A stretch of DNA of 64,000 nucleotides, taken from assembly GCA_030522375.1 (NCBI GenBank), contig CP130488.1:62001-126000 (forward strand), read 5' to 3'. The notes beneath the pieces were generated by a model that was not told where the DNA came from, made no database searches, and saw nothing but the letters and a program-made list of their open reading frames with translations. The stretch's first letter is position 1. Every line of letters starts with the position of its first letter. The translations under genes were made by a program, and so were the position numbers. The stretch comes from Methanosuratincola petrocarbonis. Its GTDB lineage: Archaea; Thermoproteota; Methanomethylicia; Methanomethylicales; Methanomethylicaceae. This document shows, piece after piece, positions 7,448 to 15,152 of this stretch.

Positions 7448-8434
7448 TCAGAACTGGATCTCCCTCCCTATGCCGGCAGCCTTCGCTATCTTGTAGACCG
7501 CTGCCGCCGCTGCTGCGTCCTGCACCGCGACGCCGACGGACTTGAAGAGCGTCACGTCCTTTTCCGACCTCCTTACGGCTCTCCCCTTGGCTAAGACCTC
7601 CCCGAGCTCGCCGAAAATGTCCGAATCGCGTATGGCGCCCTCCGCCATGGGGATGAGGATCTCGCCCGCCTCTGCCATGCAAGCCTCCTTGGAGTCCAGG
7701 ACAATGCGCCCCCTCGCCCTGAGGAGCGTTGCGGTGTCCACCTCCCTCGCGTCGGGGCTGTTGGCGCCCATCGCGTTGATGTGGGCGCCAGATCCCAGGC
7801 ACCTGCCGTCGAAGACAGGCTTTGCCGAGGTCGTCGCGGTCACTATCACGTCAGCCCACGACGCTGCATCCCTCGGATCGGCGGCGACCGACGCGTCGAC
7901 GTCGAGCTGCCTCGAGACCTCCTTCGCGAACCTCTCTGCCCGTGCCCTGACCAGGTCGTATACCCTGACGACCGGATCGCCGAGCACCTCCTTGACCGCA
8001 TCCGCAGCCGCCCTCCCTACTGCCCCGGCACCGAATATCCCGACCCTCCGCGCCCCCTCCGCTGCCATGTGCTTGGTGGCTATCCCGACCGCCGCGCCCG
8101 TCCTGATCGCCGTGAGCGCGCCGCCCTCGATTATCGCCAGCGGCTCCCCTGTCCTCGGATCGAGGAGGACCGCGACTGCGCTCAGGGTCGGGCGCCCCTT
8201 TTCCCGGTTCCTCGGGTAGACCGAGACCGCCTTGACCGCGAGCGCCTCCTGGTCGGTGATGTAGGCTGGCATGCAGAGCAGGCTACCGTCGAACTCCTCG
8301 ATGGGGAGCGCCAGCCGCTTCGGGACAACGGCTCTCCCAGCCCCGAGTGCCCTGAAGCCCTCCTCGACGGACCTTATCGCCTCCTTCATCGGAAGGGCTG
8401 CTCTGACCTCGGTGCTGTTGAGGACTAGAACCAA
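7448..8434 (-). CDS. Ornithine cyclodeaminase / mu-crystallin / archaeal alanine dehydrogenase family
   Basis: With TTG 8434 the protein has 328 residues, the usual length for this family. It starts LVLVLNSTEVRAALPMKEAI and has the dimer-and-substrate segment with a KAVSVYPRN loop, then the Rossmann motif GIFGAGAVGRAA and NAMGANSPDAREVD. Family members deaminate ornithine to proline, oxidise alanine, or reduce ketimines. The sequence does not tell which. An in-frame ATG 8491 would add 19 residues, but the TATA-like element at 8465-8472 predicts initiation near 8446, downstream of that ATG and just before TTG 8434, which has an AGGGGG ribosome-binding site. Confidence 0.86.
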   Translation of the reverse strand: MVLVLNSTEVRAALPMKEAIRSVEEGFRALGAGRAVVPKRLALPIEEFDGSLLCMPAYITDQEALAVKAVSVYPRNREKGRPTLSAVAVLLDPRTGEPLAIIEGGALTAIRTGAAVGIATKHMAAEGARRVGIFGAGAVGRAAADAVKEVLGDPVVRVYDLVRARAERFAKEVSRQLDVDASVAADPRDAASWADVIVTATTSAKPVFDGRCLGSGAHINAMGANSPDAREVDTATLLRARGRIVLDSKEACMAEAGEILIPMAEGAIRDSDIFGELGEVLAKGRAVRRSEKDVTLFKSVGVAVQDAAAAAAVYKIAKAAGIGREIQF

Positions 8435-8464
8435 AGCTACCCCCTGATCATTATGTCCCGATGG

Positions 8465-8472
8465 AAAAATAA
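8465..8472 (-). promoter_or_regulatory. TATA-like promoter deciding the cyclodeaminase start
   Basis: On the minus strand this reads TTATTTTT. Its position puts initiation near 8446, between the alternative ATG 8491 and the TTG 8434, so only the shorter protein would be made from this promoter. Confidence 0.4.
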
Positions 8473-8605
8473 GCGTTGGCATTCCGCGCATCGAACTCTG
8501 ACCATGCGATCAGCCATCCTTAGGACGCCCGATTCATGGGGCTCGTCTCGACCGGGTGCCGCTCTAATCATGTCCCGTGTTGCGGAAGGCGGGATCCCCC
8601 GCGGC

Positions 8606-9379
8606 TCAGACCTCGCCGAGCCCGAGCGCCCTCACTATGCCAGCCAGCACAGTAGATGCCCCCTCCCTGACCACGAGATCGGCCCTGGAGTCGATCGGGG
8701 TCGGGTCGGCGTTTATTATGATGAGCTTCCCCCCTGATGCCTTCACCGCCTCGGGTATCGCCGCGGCCGGGTAGACCGTGAGCGATGACCCCACCGCTAG
8801 GCAGAGGTCGCTCTCCTGCGCGATCCTGAGCGCGGGCTCGAACATCTCCACAGGCTCCTCGAAGAGCACAACCGATGGCCTGATCAAGCCGCCGCACCCG
8901 CACCTCGGCACCTCCCCTTTCCCCCTCACCATCCTCACGCACTCCTCGGTGGGTCTCGCCGACCCGCAGTCGTCGCACCTGCTGGTCATTATGTTCCCGT
9001 GCAGCTCGATCACCCTCCTCGATCCCGCCTTGGCATGGAGCCCGTCGATGTTCTGGGTTATCACACACCCGAGGAGCCCCTCCCCCTCAAGCCTCGCGAG
9101 CGCCCTGTGACTGGGGTTCGGCTCAGCGCCCGCCAGCGCCTCGAAGCGCATCGCGTAGAACTCCCAGAACGCCCCGGGGTCCTCCAGCATAAATGACCTT
9201 GTCGCCATCCTCGGGTCGAACCTCTTCCAGAGCCCCTGCCTCCCCCTGAAGTCCGGAATCCCGCTGTCCGTGCTTATCCCTGCCCCGGTGAACGCCACCG
9301 CGCCCTTGCTCCCCCTGATTATCGACACAATTCTTTCCAGGAGCTCATTGAAGGAGCCGCACCCGATCCGTTCAACCAC
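8606..9379 (-). CDS. NAD-dependent protein deacylase (Sir2/CobB sirtuin)
   Basis: A 257-residue sirtuin with all hallmarks: GAGISTDSGIPDFRG (NAD binding, residues 32-46), TQNIDGLH, catalytic His in ELHGN, a zinc site CDDC...CGC, and GSSLTVYPAA. It removes acetyl or longer acyl groups from lysine using NAD; in archaea a known target is the chromatin protein Alba. The length is standard. It is divergently oriented from the next gene with a 60-base shared promoter region. The start may be GTG 9379. Confidence 0.93.
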   Translation of the reverse strand: MVERIGCGSFNELLERIVSIIRGSKGAVAFTGAGISTDSGIPDFRGRQGLWKRFDPRMATRSFMLEDPGAFWEFYAMRFEALAGAEPNPSHRALARLEGEGLLGCVITQNIDGLHAKAGSRRVIELHGNIMTSRCDDCGSARPTEECVRMVRGKGEVPRCGCGGLIRPSVVLFEEPVEMFEPALRIAQESDLCLAVGSSLTVYPAAAIPEAVKASGGKLIIINADPTPIDSRADLVVREGASTVLAGIVRALGLGEV

Positions 9380-9439
9380 TCTTTAAACCCCTCAACAGTT
9401 AATAGCACTAAGGATCAAATATAGTGTGGTGGAGAAGCC

Positions 9440-10324
9440 TTGAACCTGCTCATCACCGGCGCGAGCGGGCTACTTGGCGGGAGGATCGCCGAGCATGCAG
9501 ACTCGCGCGGCGACTCCGTCTTCTCGGGGTACCTGGCGCATCACCCGCCGTTCGGGTACTCCTTGAAGCTGGACGTCACCAGCCCGCAGTCCGTCTCCGA
9601 GGCCTTCAGGAGGGCGAGACCGGACATCGTCTTCCATACAGCGGCGATCACCGGCGTCGACAGGTGCGAGCTGGAGAGGGATCTCGCGGTCCAGGTGAAT
9701 GTCGAGGGGACCAAGAACGTTGCGGAGGCTGCCAGGGATTCATGGGCATACCTCGTCTTCCTCTCTTCCGACTACGTCTTCGATGGCTCAAGGGGGCTCT
9801 ACAAGGAGGACGATGAACGGAACCCGGTAAACTTCCTCGGCAAGACCAAGGTCCTCGCCGAGGACATCGTCAGGTCTTCGGGGGCAAGGCACCTCGTCGC
9901 CCGCACCTCGTTCATCTTCGGATCCAGGGCTGCCAGGGGTGAGACAAACTTTGCCCTCTGGGCAATCAGGAAGCTGAAGGCACACGCCCCGTTTAGGGTC
10001 GTCGCGGACCAGTTCATCACTCCCACGTACGACCGGAACCTCGTCAGGATGCTCTTCGAGGCTGCCGATAAGAGGCTTGAGGGCACCCTGCACCTCGCGG
10101 GGGCGACCCGCCTCTCAAAGTACGGCTTCGCATTCAGCATAGCAAAGTCCTTCGGCCTTGACTGGGAGGTCATGATCCCATCGAGCATGGATGAGATGGG
10201 GTGGGTGGCTGAGCGGCCGGTCGACTCCTCACTCGACACCTCAAGGGCCCGGGCACTGCTGGATAACAAACCAATGGAGCTCAGCGAGTCGCTGAAGCGG
10301 CTGAGGGACGAGATCCCGGAGTGA
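9440..10324 (+). CDS. RmlD/MAT2B-type NAD(P)-dependent sugar reductase-like SDR
   Basis: A 294-residue extended SDR: LLITGASGLLGGRIAE (nucleotide-binding GxxGxxG), VFHTAAITGVD, VFLSSDYVFDG and a C-terminal substrate domain. The closest family is dTDP-4-dehydrorhamnose reductase (RmlD/RfbD), which makes dTDP-rhamnose. The YxxxK catalytic motif, normally Y-G-x-T/S-K, reads L-G-K-T-K here (in NFLGKTKVLAED), so the tyrosine is replaced. That suggests altered chemistry or a non-catalytic, regulatory role as in MAT2B. No other rhamnose genes are nearby. TTG 9440 is the only suitable start, with GGAG upstream. Confidence 0.8.
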   Translation: MNLLITGASGLLGGRIAEHADSRGDSVFSGYLAHHPPFGYSLKLDVTSPQSVSEAFRRARPDIVFHTAAITGVDRCELERDLAVQVNVEGTKNVAEAARDSWAYLVFLSSDYVFDGSRGLYKEDDERNPVNFLGKTKVLAEDIVRSSGARHLVARTSFIFGSRAARGETNFALWAIRKLKAHAPFRVVADQFITPTYDRNLVRMLFEAADKRLEGTLHLAGATRLSKYGFAFSIAKSFGLDWEVMIPSSMDEMGWVAERPVDSSLDTSRARALLDNKPMELSESLKRLRDEIPE

Positions 10325-10435
10325 ATGTGCAGAGCCCAAATTTTTCAGAAACTAAAATTTGTCATTTTACTTTGTAAAAAATTCTTGATAAATCTTTTAA
10401 CGCCCTGAAGCGCATAAGGTTCTCTGGTAGTCTCG

Positions 10436-11593
10436 ATGAGATCCTCAACCGGAATAAAGCTGTTGAATGCACTGATAGTGATCGCAGTAATCGCCGCCTT
10501 TGCAGCCACATTCCTTATCGCAATGAACTCCTTCGGAGTGGTATCTTCCCTAAGGGTGGGCGAGCCCTCGTTCAACTCCTCGGGTTCGGTGGTCGAGATC
10601 TCGTTCCCGATCTCCGTCACGAACCCCGGCCCATTTGCGGTCTCGGACATATGCGTCTCAGCCGAGCTCAGGGATGAGCACGGGGGCCTGATCGCCTCAG
10701 CATCCACGCAACCCTTCTCCGTCCCTGCAGGCGCGGGGGAGTACCAGCACTACCTGCCAATCCGGATCGACCTCTCGGAGATCCCGCAGGAGCGCCTCTC
10801 CGCCCTATTCAGCCAAGCCAGCAACCTTACGCTCGTCGCCTCTGCGGGCGCAGCGCTCGCTCCATTCGTCTCTGTATCCGCGCACCTGTCCGGTGGCATC
10901 CCGTGGGAGCCCCCTGTCCAGGACTTTGAGCTGGGCGACCCTGTGCTCTTGGGCTACAACTCGACCCACATACTGGCGTCCGTACCGGTCCGCTTCGAGA
11001 ACTATGCCGCCATCAGCGTCGAAGGGGAGGTCAACGTCCTCTTAGTCGATGCCGGCACGGGCTCAGAGATCGGCTCTGGATACCTCGAGGTGGAAGCGCC
11101 GCCGGGGTCAGAGTTCACCGGAGATCTCCAACTCTCCTTAAGGCTTCCGGAGAATGCCACTGCCCTCATGCTCGAGGAGACGACCTTCAGGTGCAACGCG
11201 ACACTCGTCTTCAGCGTCTTCGGGATCCAGGTTTACTCGGTCTCGGGCCCATTCGAAATCGAGTGGGACCCGCCTGTCGGATCCCCATGGTTGGGGGCAC
11301 CGTCCGTGACGCCCTACAACTCGACCCACTCGACGCTCAGCCTGCCCTTCGCCTTCACCAACGCCAACGAGCTGATCACGCTAGACGGCTCGGCAAGGAT
11401 CAGTCTGATGGTCGGGCCCTCCTTGGTAGCGGAGGGCGCGCCAGTAGAGGTCCACGCGCCGCCTGGCTCCACCTTCTCCTGCAATCTGGAAATGCTGGTG
11501 CCGAACTGGGCACTCTCCGAGCATGGCACCCTGGTCCTTTCGCTGGACACCCAATTCGGTAGCGCTTCTGTGGAGGTGCCTGTGAATGGTTAA
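10436..11593 (+). CDS. Membrane-anchored extracellular protein with three tandem beta-sandwich repeats
   Basis: A 385-residue protein with an N-terminal membrane helix (about residues 11-31) and three diverged repeats starting near residues 42, 165 and 285. Each repeat has an opening strand block (FNSSGSVVEISF, YNSTHILASVPV, YNSTHSTLSLPF) and a later loop (VPAGAGEYQHYL, APPGSEFTGDL, APPGSTFSCNL). The layout resembles LEA14/WHy-like or Ig-like domains of archaeal surface proteins. Function unknown. The gene overlaps the next one by eight bases, so the pair is probably translated together and may form one complex. Confidence 0.75.
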   Translation: MRSSTGIKLLNALIVIAVIAAFAATFLIAMNSFGVVSSLRVGEPSFNSSGSVVEISFPISVTNPGPFAVSDICVSAELRDEHGGLIASASTQPFSVPAGAGEYQHYLPIRIDLSEIPQERLSALFSQASNLTLVASAGAALAPFVSVSAHLSGGIPWEPPVQDFELGDPVLLGYNSTHILASVPVRFENYAAISVEGEVNVLLVDAGTGSEIGSGYLEVEAPPGSEFTGDLQLSLRLPENATALMLEETTFRCNATLVFSVFGIQVYSVSGPFEIEWDPPVGSPWLGAPSVTPYNSTHSTLSLPFAFTNANELITLDGSARISLMVGPSLVAEGAPVEVHAPPGSTFSCNLEMLVPNWALSEHGTLVLSLDTQFGSASVEVPVNG

Positions 11594-12083
11594 GTTGCTA
11601 GATTTAGAGGTCTCCGGCGCGTCCCTCGCGGCCAGGATCGTCCTCGGCGTCATCCTGGGCGCGCTCGCTTTCCTGATCTTCTACTACGTCCCGGCGAACT
11701 TCCTCGGCCTCGCCTCTGATGTCTTGCGGATGGAGATCCCGCCCCAGGCTGCGGATGTCCTCTCCTCGCTCGTCGACCCTGCGCTGCCTTTGGTCGGGCT
11801 TGCCCTGGCGCCTGCGATCTTCCTCTGCGCCCTCTTCAGGGGCACAAAGGCGTACGGCCCCCTCACAATCGCCCTGAGCCTGCTCTTCGCCGCCTACGTC
11901 TACCTCTTCTTCCACGGCGGTGCCATCTCCGTTGCAGTCCCTGTCGGTTCCATCGCTGGGGACCTTCCCATGGAACTGTCTCTGTCGATCCGCGTGGAGA
12001 TGGCTATGCTGATGGCCCTCTACCTGATCCCGCCCATCCTAGGAGTCGCGAAGGGAGCACTCCTGATGCTGAAGAGAGGTTGA
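11586..12083 (+). CDS. Four-helix integral membrane protein, partner of the repeat protein
   Basis: A 165-residue protein with about four transmembrane helices (including LGVILGALAFLIFYYV, LVGLALAPAIFLCALF, LTIALSLLFAAYVYLFF and MLMALYLIPPILGVA). It begins at ATG 11586, inside the 3' end of the upstream gene. I do not recognise a family. The overlap and co-orientation suggest a membrane platform for the extracellular repeat protein. Confidence 0.7.
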   Translation: MVKLLDLEVSGASLAARIVLGVILGALAFLIFYYVPANFLGLASDVLRMEIPPQAADVLSSLVDPALPLVGLALAPAIFLCALFRGTKAYGPLTIALSLLFAAYVYLFFHGGAISVAVPVGSIAGDLPMELSLSIRVEMAMLMALYLIPPILGVAKGALLMLKRG

Positions 12084-12097
12084 CAGCTGGGATCCTG

Positions 12098-12236
12098 CAC
12101 CCATCCCTTCCACCCCGCCCTCTTTCTTTCCTTTTTCTTTCCCTCTCCTTTTCTCCTTCTCATCCCTTCTCCAATCTTCCCTTCCATTCCATTCATTCCG
12201 TTTCCTTTCCTTTCCTTTCCAACCCCTTCGTTCCCC
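12098..12236 (+). repeat. Long polypyrimidine tract
   Basis: About 140 bases are almost entirely C and T on the plus strand, including an uninterrupted 44-base pyrimidine run (12118-12161) and repeated TTTCC/TTCC units. It lies directly after the two-gene membrane operon and before the pyr promoter. U-rich tracts act as archaeal transcription terminators, so this may end the upstream transcript; homopurine-homopyrimidine DNA can also form triplex structures. Confidence 0.8.
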
Positions 12237-12274
12237 CCGTCCGCCTGCGCCCTGCCTCCACGATCCGAAAAATC

Positions 12275-12286
12275 TTAAATATAAAG
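12275..12286 (+). promoter_or_regulatory. Promoter of the pyr operon
   Basis: TTAAATATAAAG is a strong archaeal TATA match. Initiation is expected near 12307-12312, giving a leader of roughly 95-100 bases before ATG 12406, unusually long next to the many leaderless genes here. Confidence 0.6.
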
Positions 12287-12305
12287 AGGAACTGAAGGTT
12301 CTGAT

Positions 12306-12320
12306 GGGTTAATATTACCC
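12306..12320 (+). promoter_or_regulatory. Near-palindrome at the pyr transcription start, possible operator
   Basis: GGGTTAATATTACCC has GGG/CCC arms around the perfect palindrome TAATATTA, with one unpaired T. It coincides with the predicted initiation site, a typical position for an archaeal repressor. The regulator is unknown. Confidence 0.35.
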
Positions 12321-12405
12321 TGAAACATGGCGCAACTTCGGCATTCCGCTCGCCGCTGAGTTCTCAGCCAGTTCGATCCCCCCAGGTGGAATTCGATTGG
12401 GCTTC

Positions 12406-13344
12406 ATGAATAGGGACATCGTTTCGATTAGGGACTTCTCTAGGGACGAGCTGGACAGGATCTTCGAGGTCGCCAGGAGGATGGAGAGGGAGGGCTATGA
12501 CAGGAGGATGCTGGAGGGCAAGCGCATCTCCCTCCTCTTCTACGAGCCGAGCACGCGGACGCGCCTCAGCTTCCAGGCGGCCGCGCAGTCTCTCGGCGCG
12601 GACACTGTCTGGTTCGCGGGCGTCGAGGGGACCTCGGTTATGAAGGGCGAGACCCTGAAGGACACAATTGAGACCGTCGCCAACTACGCGGACGCGATAG
12701 TGATCCGCCACCCCTACGACGGTGCCGCCAGGTGGGCCGCAGAAATAACCTCCAGGAGGGCGGCGCGGGGCGAGAAGAAGGTCCCGGTGATCAACGGCGG
12801 GGACGGGAGGAACGAGCACCCGACGCAGACCATGCTCGACCTCTACACCATCGCGCAGTCCCAGGGCAGGATAGACGGGCTGACTATTGCGATGGTCGGG
12901 GACCTGAAATACGGTAGGACCGTCCACTCGCTCGCCTATGCGCTCGGGCTTTACGGATGCAGGATCAGGCTCGTCGCCCCGGAGCAGCTCCAGATGCCCC
13001 CCCACGTCCTCTCCTACCTCTCGTCCCGCGGGGTCGAATGCACCCTCCACACGTCGGTGGAGGAGGTGATCGGCGAGGCTGACATACTCTACATGACCAG
13101 GATCCAGAGGGAGAGGTTCCCCGACGAGAACGAGTACAACAGGGTCAGGGGGATCTACCGGGTGACCAGGAAGACCCTCCAGCCGGCGAAGCCTACAATG
13201 AGGGTGATGCACCCGCTGCCGAGGGTCGACGAGATATCGGTGGACGTCGACGACGACTCGAGGTCTTACTACTTCAAGCAGGCCGGGAACGGCGTCCCGA
13301 TCAGGGCAGCGCTCCTGGCGATGGTCCTGGGGGGGATCTCTTGA
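12406..13344 (+). CDS. pyrB: Aspartate carbamoyltransferase catalytic subunit
   Basis: A 312-residue enzyme that joins carbamoyl phosphate and aspartate, the committed step of pyrimidine synthesis. The carbamoyl-phosphate motif STRTRLSFQ, the KGETLKDT loop, the VINGGDGRNEHPTQ segment and MHPLPRVDEI are all present. It forms trimers that assemble with the PyrI dimers encoded next; the pyrI start overlaps the stop by four bases (TTGA). ATG 12406 is preferred to TTG 12397 because it has GGTGG suitably upstream. No carbamoyl-phosphate synthetase gene is in the window. Confidence 0.95.
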   Translation: MNRDIVSIRDFSRDELDRIFEVARRMEREGYDRRMLEGKRISLLFYEPSTRTRLSFQAAAQSLGADTVWFAGVEGTSVMKGETLKDTIETVANYADAIVIRHPYDGAARWAAEITSRRAARGEKKVPVINGGDGRNEHPTQTMLDLYTIAQSQGRIDGLTIAMVGDLKYGRTVHSLAYALGLYGCRIRLVAPEQLQMPPHVLSYLSSRGVECTLHTSVEEVIGEADILYMTRIQRERFPDENEYNRVRGIYRVTRKTLQPAKPTMRVMHPLPRVDEISVDVDDDSRSYYFKQAGNGVPIRAALLAMVLGGIS

Positions 13345-13814
13345 ACGTCCACACCGAGGGCGCGAAGAAGGGGATGATAGTCAGCCCGATAGAGAACGGG
13401 ACCGTGATCGACCACCTCCCGCCCGGGAGGGCGGTCAGGATCGCCCAGATGCTCGGGCTGACCGAGGGGGCGGTGGTGATCATCGGGCAGAACCTGAAGT
13501 CGACCAAGTACGGCAGGAAGGACCTGATAAAGGTCGAGAACCGATTCCTCACAGACGAGGAGTGCAGCCGCATTGCGCTCTTCGCCCCAAACGCGACCGT
13601 GAACATCATCCGGAACTCGGAGCTCGTCGAGAAGCGGAAGGTGATGATACCCGACGTGGTAGAGGGGATCGCCGTCTGCTCGAACGCCAACTGCATCACC
13701 AACAAGGAGCCGGTGCCGACGCGGATGGTGACCGTCAGCCGTTCGCCTGTCACGATCGCCTGCCACTACTGCGGGTACGAGGTCAAGGCAGAGGACCTGC
13801 GGTTCAGGGGCTGA
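13341..13814 (+). CDS. pyrI: Aspartate carbamoyltransferase regulatory subunit
   Basis: A 157-residue regulatory chain that binds nucleotide effectors in the N-terminal domain (GTVIDHLPPGRA) and zinc in the C-terminal domain through CSNANC and CHYC, which contacts PyrB. It starts at TTG 13341, overlapping the pyrB stop. Its presence implies allosteric control of the committed step. Confidence 0.95.
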   Translation: MNVHTEGAKKGMIVSPIENGTVIDHLPPGRAVRIAQMLGLTEGAVVIIGQNLKSTKYGRKDLIKVENRFLTDEECSRIALFAPNATVNIIRNSELVEKRKVMIPDVVEGIAVCSNANCITNKEPVPTRMVTVSRSPVTIACHYCGYEVKAEDLRFRG

Positions 13815-13823
13815 GGCAGCCAG

Positions 13824-15152
13824 ATGGCGGGCGGCTTCTCTGAACCGGTCGCGGAAGGCGGGGGCGGCTCCCTGCTGATCAGGGGCGGCACAGTGGTCAG
13901 CCCGCGCGGGATGGAGCGCGCAAACGTCTTTGTGAGGGGGGGCAAGATCGTTTCCCTGACGACCTTGTCCCCGGAGGCAGACCTCGTGATCGAGGCAGAT
14001 GGCCTTCTCGTCCTCCCGGGGGTGGTCGACCCCCACGTACATTTCAGGCAGCCGGGCATGTCCTCCGAGGACTGGGTCAGCGGGTCGAGGGCCGCTGCCG
14101 CAGGGGGGGTCACCACCGTCCTCGACATGCCCAACACCTCGCCCCCGGCCACCACGCTGGAGCGGCTCCTCGAGAAGTTCAGGCTCGTTGAGTCCTCCCG
14201 CCCGTGCGTCAACTACGGCTTCCACTTCGGGGCGACCCCCTCGAACTTGGGGGAGCTGGTCGCGGTCGGGATCTCCTCCGCGACGCCGATGCCTCCCCCG
14301 CCCGGGCAGCTCGCCGCCTCCGTGAAGATCTTCATGGGTAGCTCGACAGGCGATCTGCTCCTCACCGACTTGGACTCGATCAGGGGGTTCGCCAACAGCG
14401 CCAAGATGATCTCGGTCCACGCCGAGGACGAGTCCGTGATAAGGGAGCACGCCTCGGCGCCGGACCACGCCTCGCGCCGCCCCAAGAGGGCTGCCCTAAC
14501 AGCGATAAGGAAGCTCCTCTCGGTCGGGAAGGAGGGGAGGGTCTACGTCTGCCACGTCACCTCCCGCGAGGAGGCAGAGCTCGCCAGCCCGTTCTACAGG
14601 GAGGCCACCCCGCACCACCTCTTCCTGACATCGGACATGATGCGGAGGATAGGCGCATACGCGAAGGTGAACCCCCCGCTCAGGGGTGAGGCTGACAGGG
14701 CCTCTCTCTGGGATGCACTGCTGGAGGGGAAGATCGACGCGATCGGTTCCGACCACGCCCCGCACACGCGGGAGGCGAAAGAGTCCGAGTCCCCGCCGTC
14801 TGGGGTCCCCGGCGTTGAGACATCCCTCCCATTGATGGTCGACGCCTCCCTGCGGGGGATGGTCAGACTAGAGGACGTAGTCAGGCTGATGAGCCACTCC
14901 CCGGCGAGGATATTCAGGATAAGGGGCAAGGGGTCGATCGAGCCCGGGAGGGACGCGGACATCGTCCTGGTCGACCCGAGGGAGGAGCGGAGGGTCGATC
15001 CCGACGCGCTCCACTACAAGTGCGGGTGGACGCCCTACGAGGGCATGGTCCTGAGGGGATGGCCTGTAGCTACCGTCCTCGGCGGCTCTCTAGCTTATAT
15101 GCGTGGTGAGTTCTACCCGGTTAGGGGGAGTGCTGTCACGTATGCGGCTTGA
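13824..15152 (+). CDS. pyrC: Dihydroorotase
   Basis: A 442-residue amidohydrolase that cyclises carbamoyl aspartate to dihydroorotate. Metal ligands are visible: DPHVHFRQPG (HxH), the carbamylated-Lys candidate in ASVKIFMGS, His in VHAEDE, His in CHVTS and Asp in GSDHAPHT. The length and motifs fit the long (type I/allantoinase-like) group. The next gene starts inside its 3' end. Confidence 0.93.
   Translation: MAGGFSEPVAEGGGGSLLIRGGTVVSPRGMERANVFVRGGKIVSLTTLSPEADLVIEADGLLVLPGVVDPHVHFRQPGMSSEDWVSGSRAAAAGGVTTVLDMPNTSPPATTLERLLEKFRLVESSRPCVNYGFHFGATPSNLGELVAVGISSATPMPPPPGQLAASVKIFMGSSTGDLLLTDLDSIRGFANSAKMISVHAEDESVIREHASAPDHASRRPKRAALTAIRKLLSVGKEGRVYVCHVTSREEAELASPFYREATPHHLFLTSDMMRRIGAYAKVNPPLRGEADRASLWDALLEGKIDAIGSDHAPHTREAKESESPPSGVPGVETSLPLMVDASLRGMVRLEDVVRLMSHSPARIFRIRGKGSIEPGRDADIVLVDPREERRVDPDALHYKCGWTPYEGMVLRGWPVATVLGGSLAYMRGEFYPVRGSAVTYAA

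Larger units (their letters stand above)
12084..12405. other. Intergenic region: terminator-like tract, pyr promoter and leader
   Basis: This 322-base gap holds the polypyrimidine tract (12098-12236), a TATA element (12275-12286), a near-palindrome (12306-12320) and a leader of roughly 100 bases before pyrB. I see no protein-coding frame in it that looks real. Confidence 0.6.

Noticed and set aside
12300..12370. Possible C/D-box guide RNA in the pyr leader (CTGATGG, then two CTGA boxes)
   Set aside because: The C box is imperfect, no good C' box exists, and the spacing to the second CTGA is too long.
13269..14468. Long minus-strand ORF opposite pyrB/pyrI/pyrC
   Set aside because: A mirror frame of high-GC codons; the plus-strand genes are unmistakable.
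15103..15141. Longer GTG start for the PyrDK protein
   Set aside because: The extra residues overlap pyrC more deeply and have no counterpart in the family; ATG 15142 is better.
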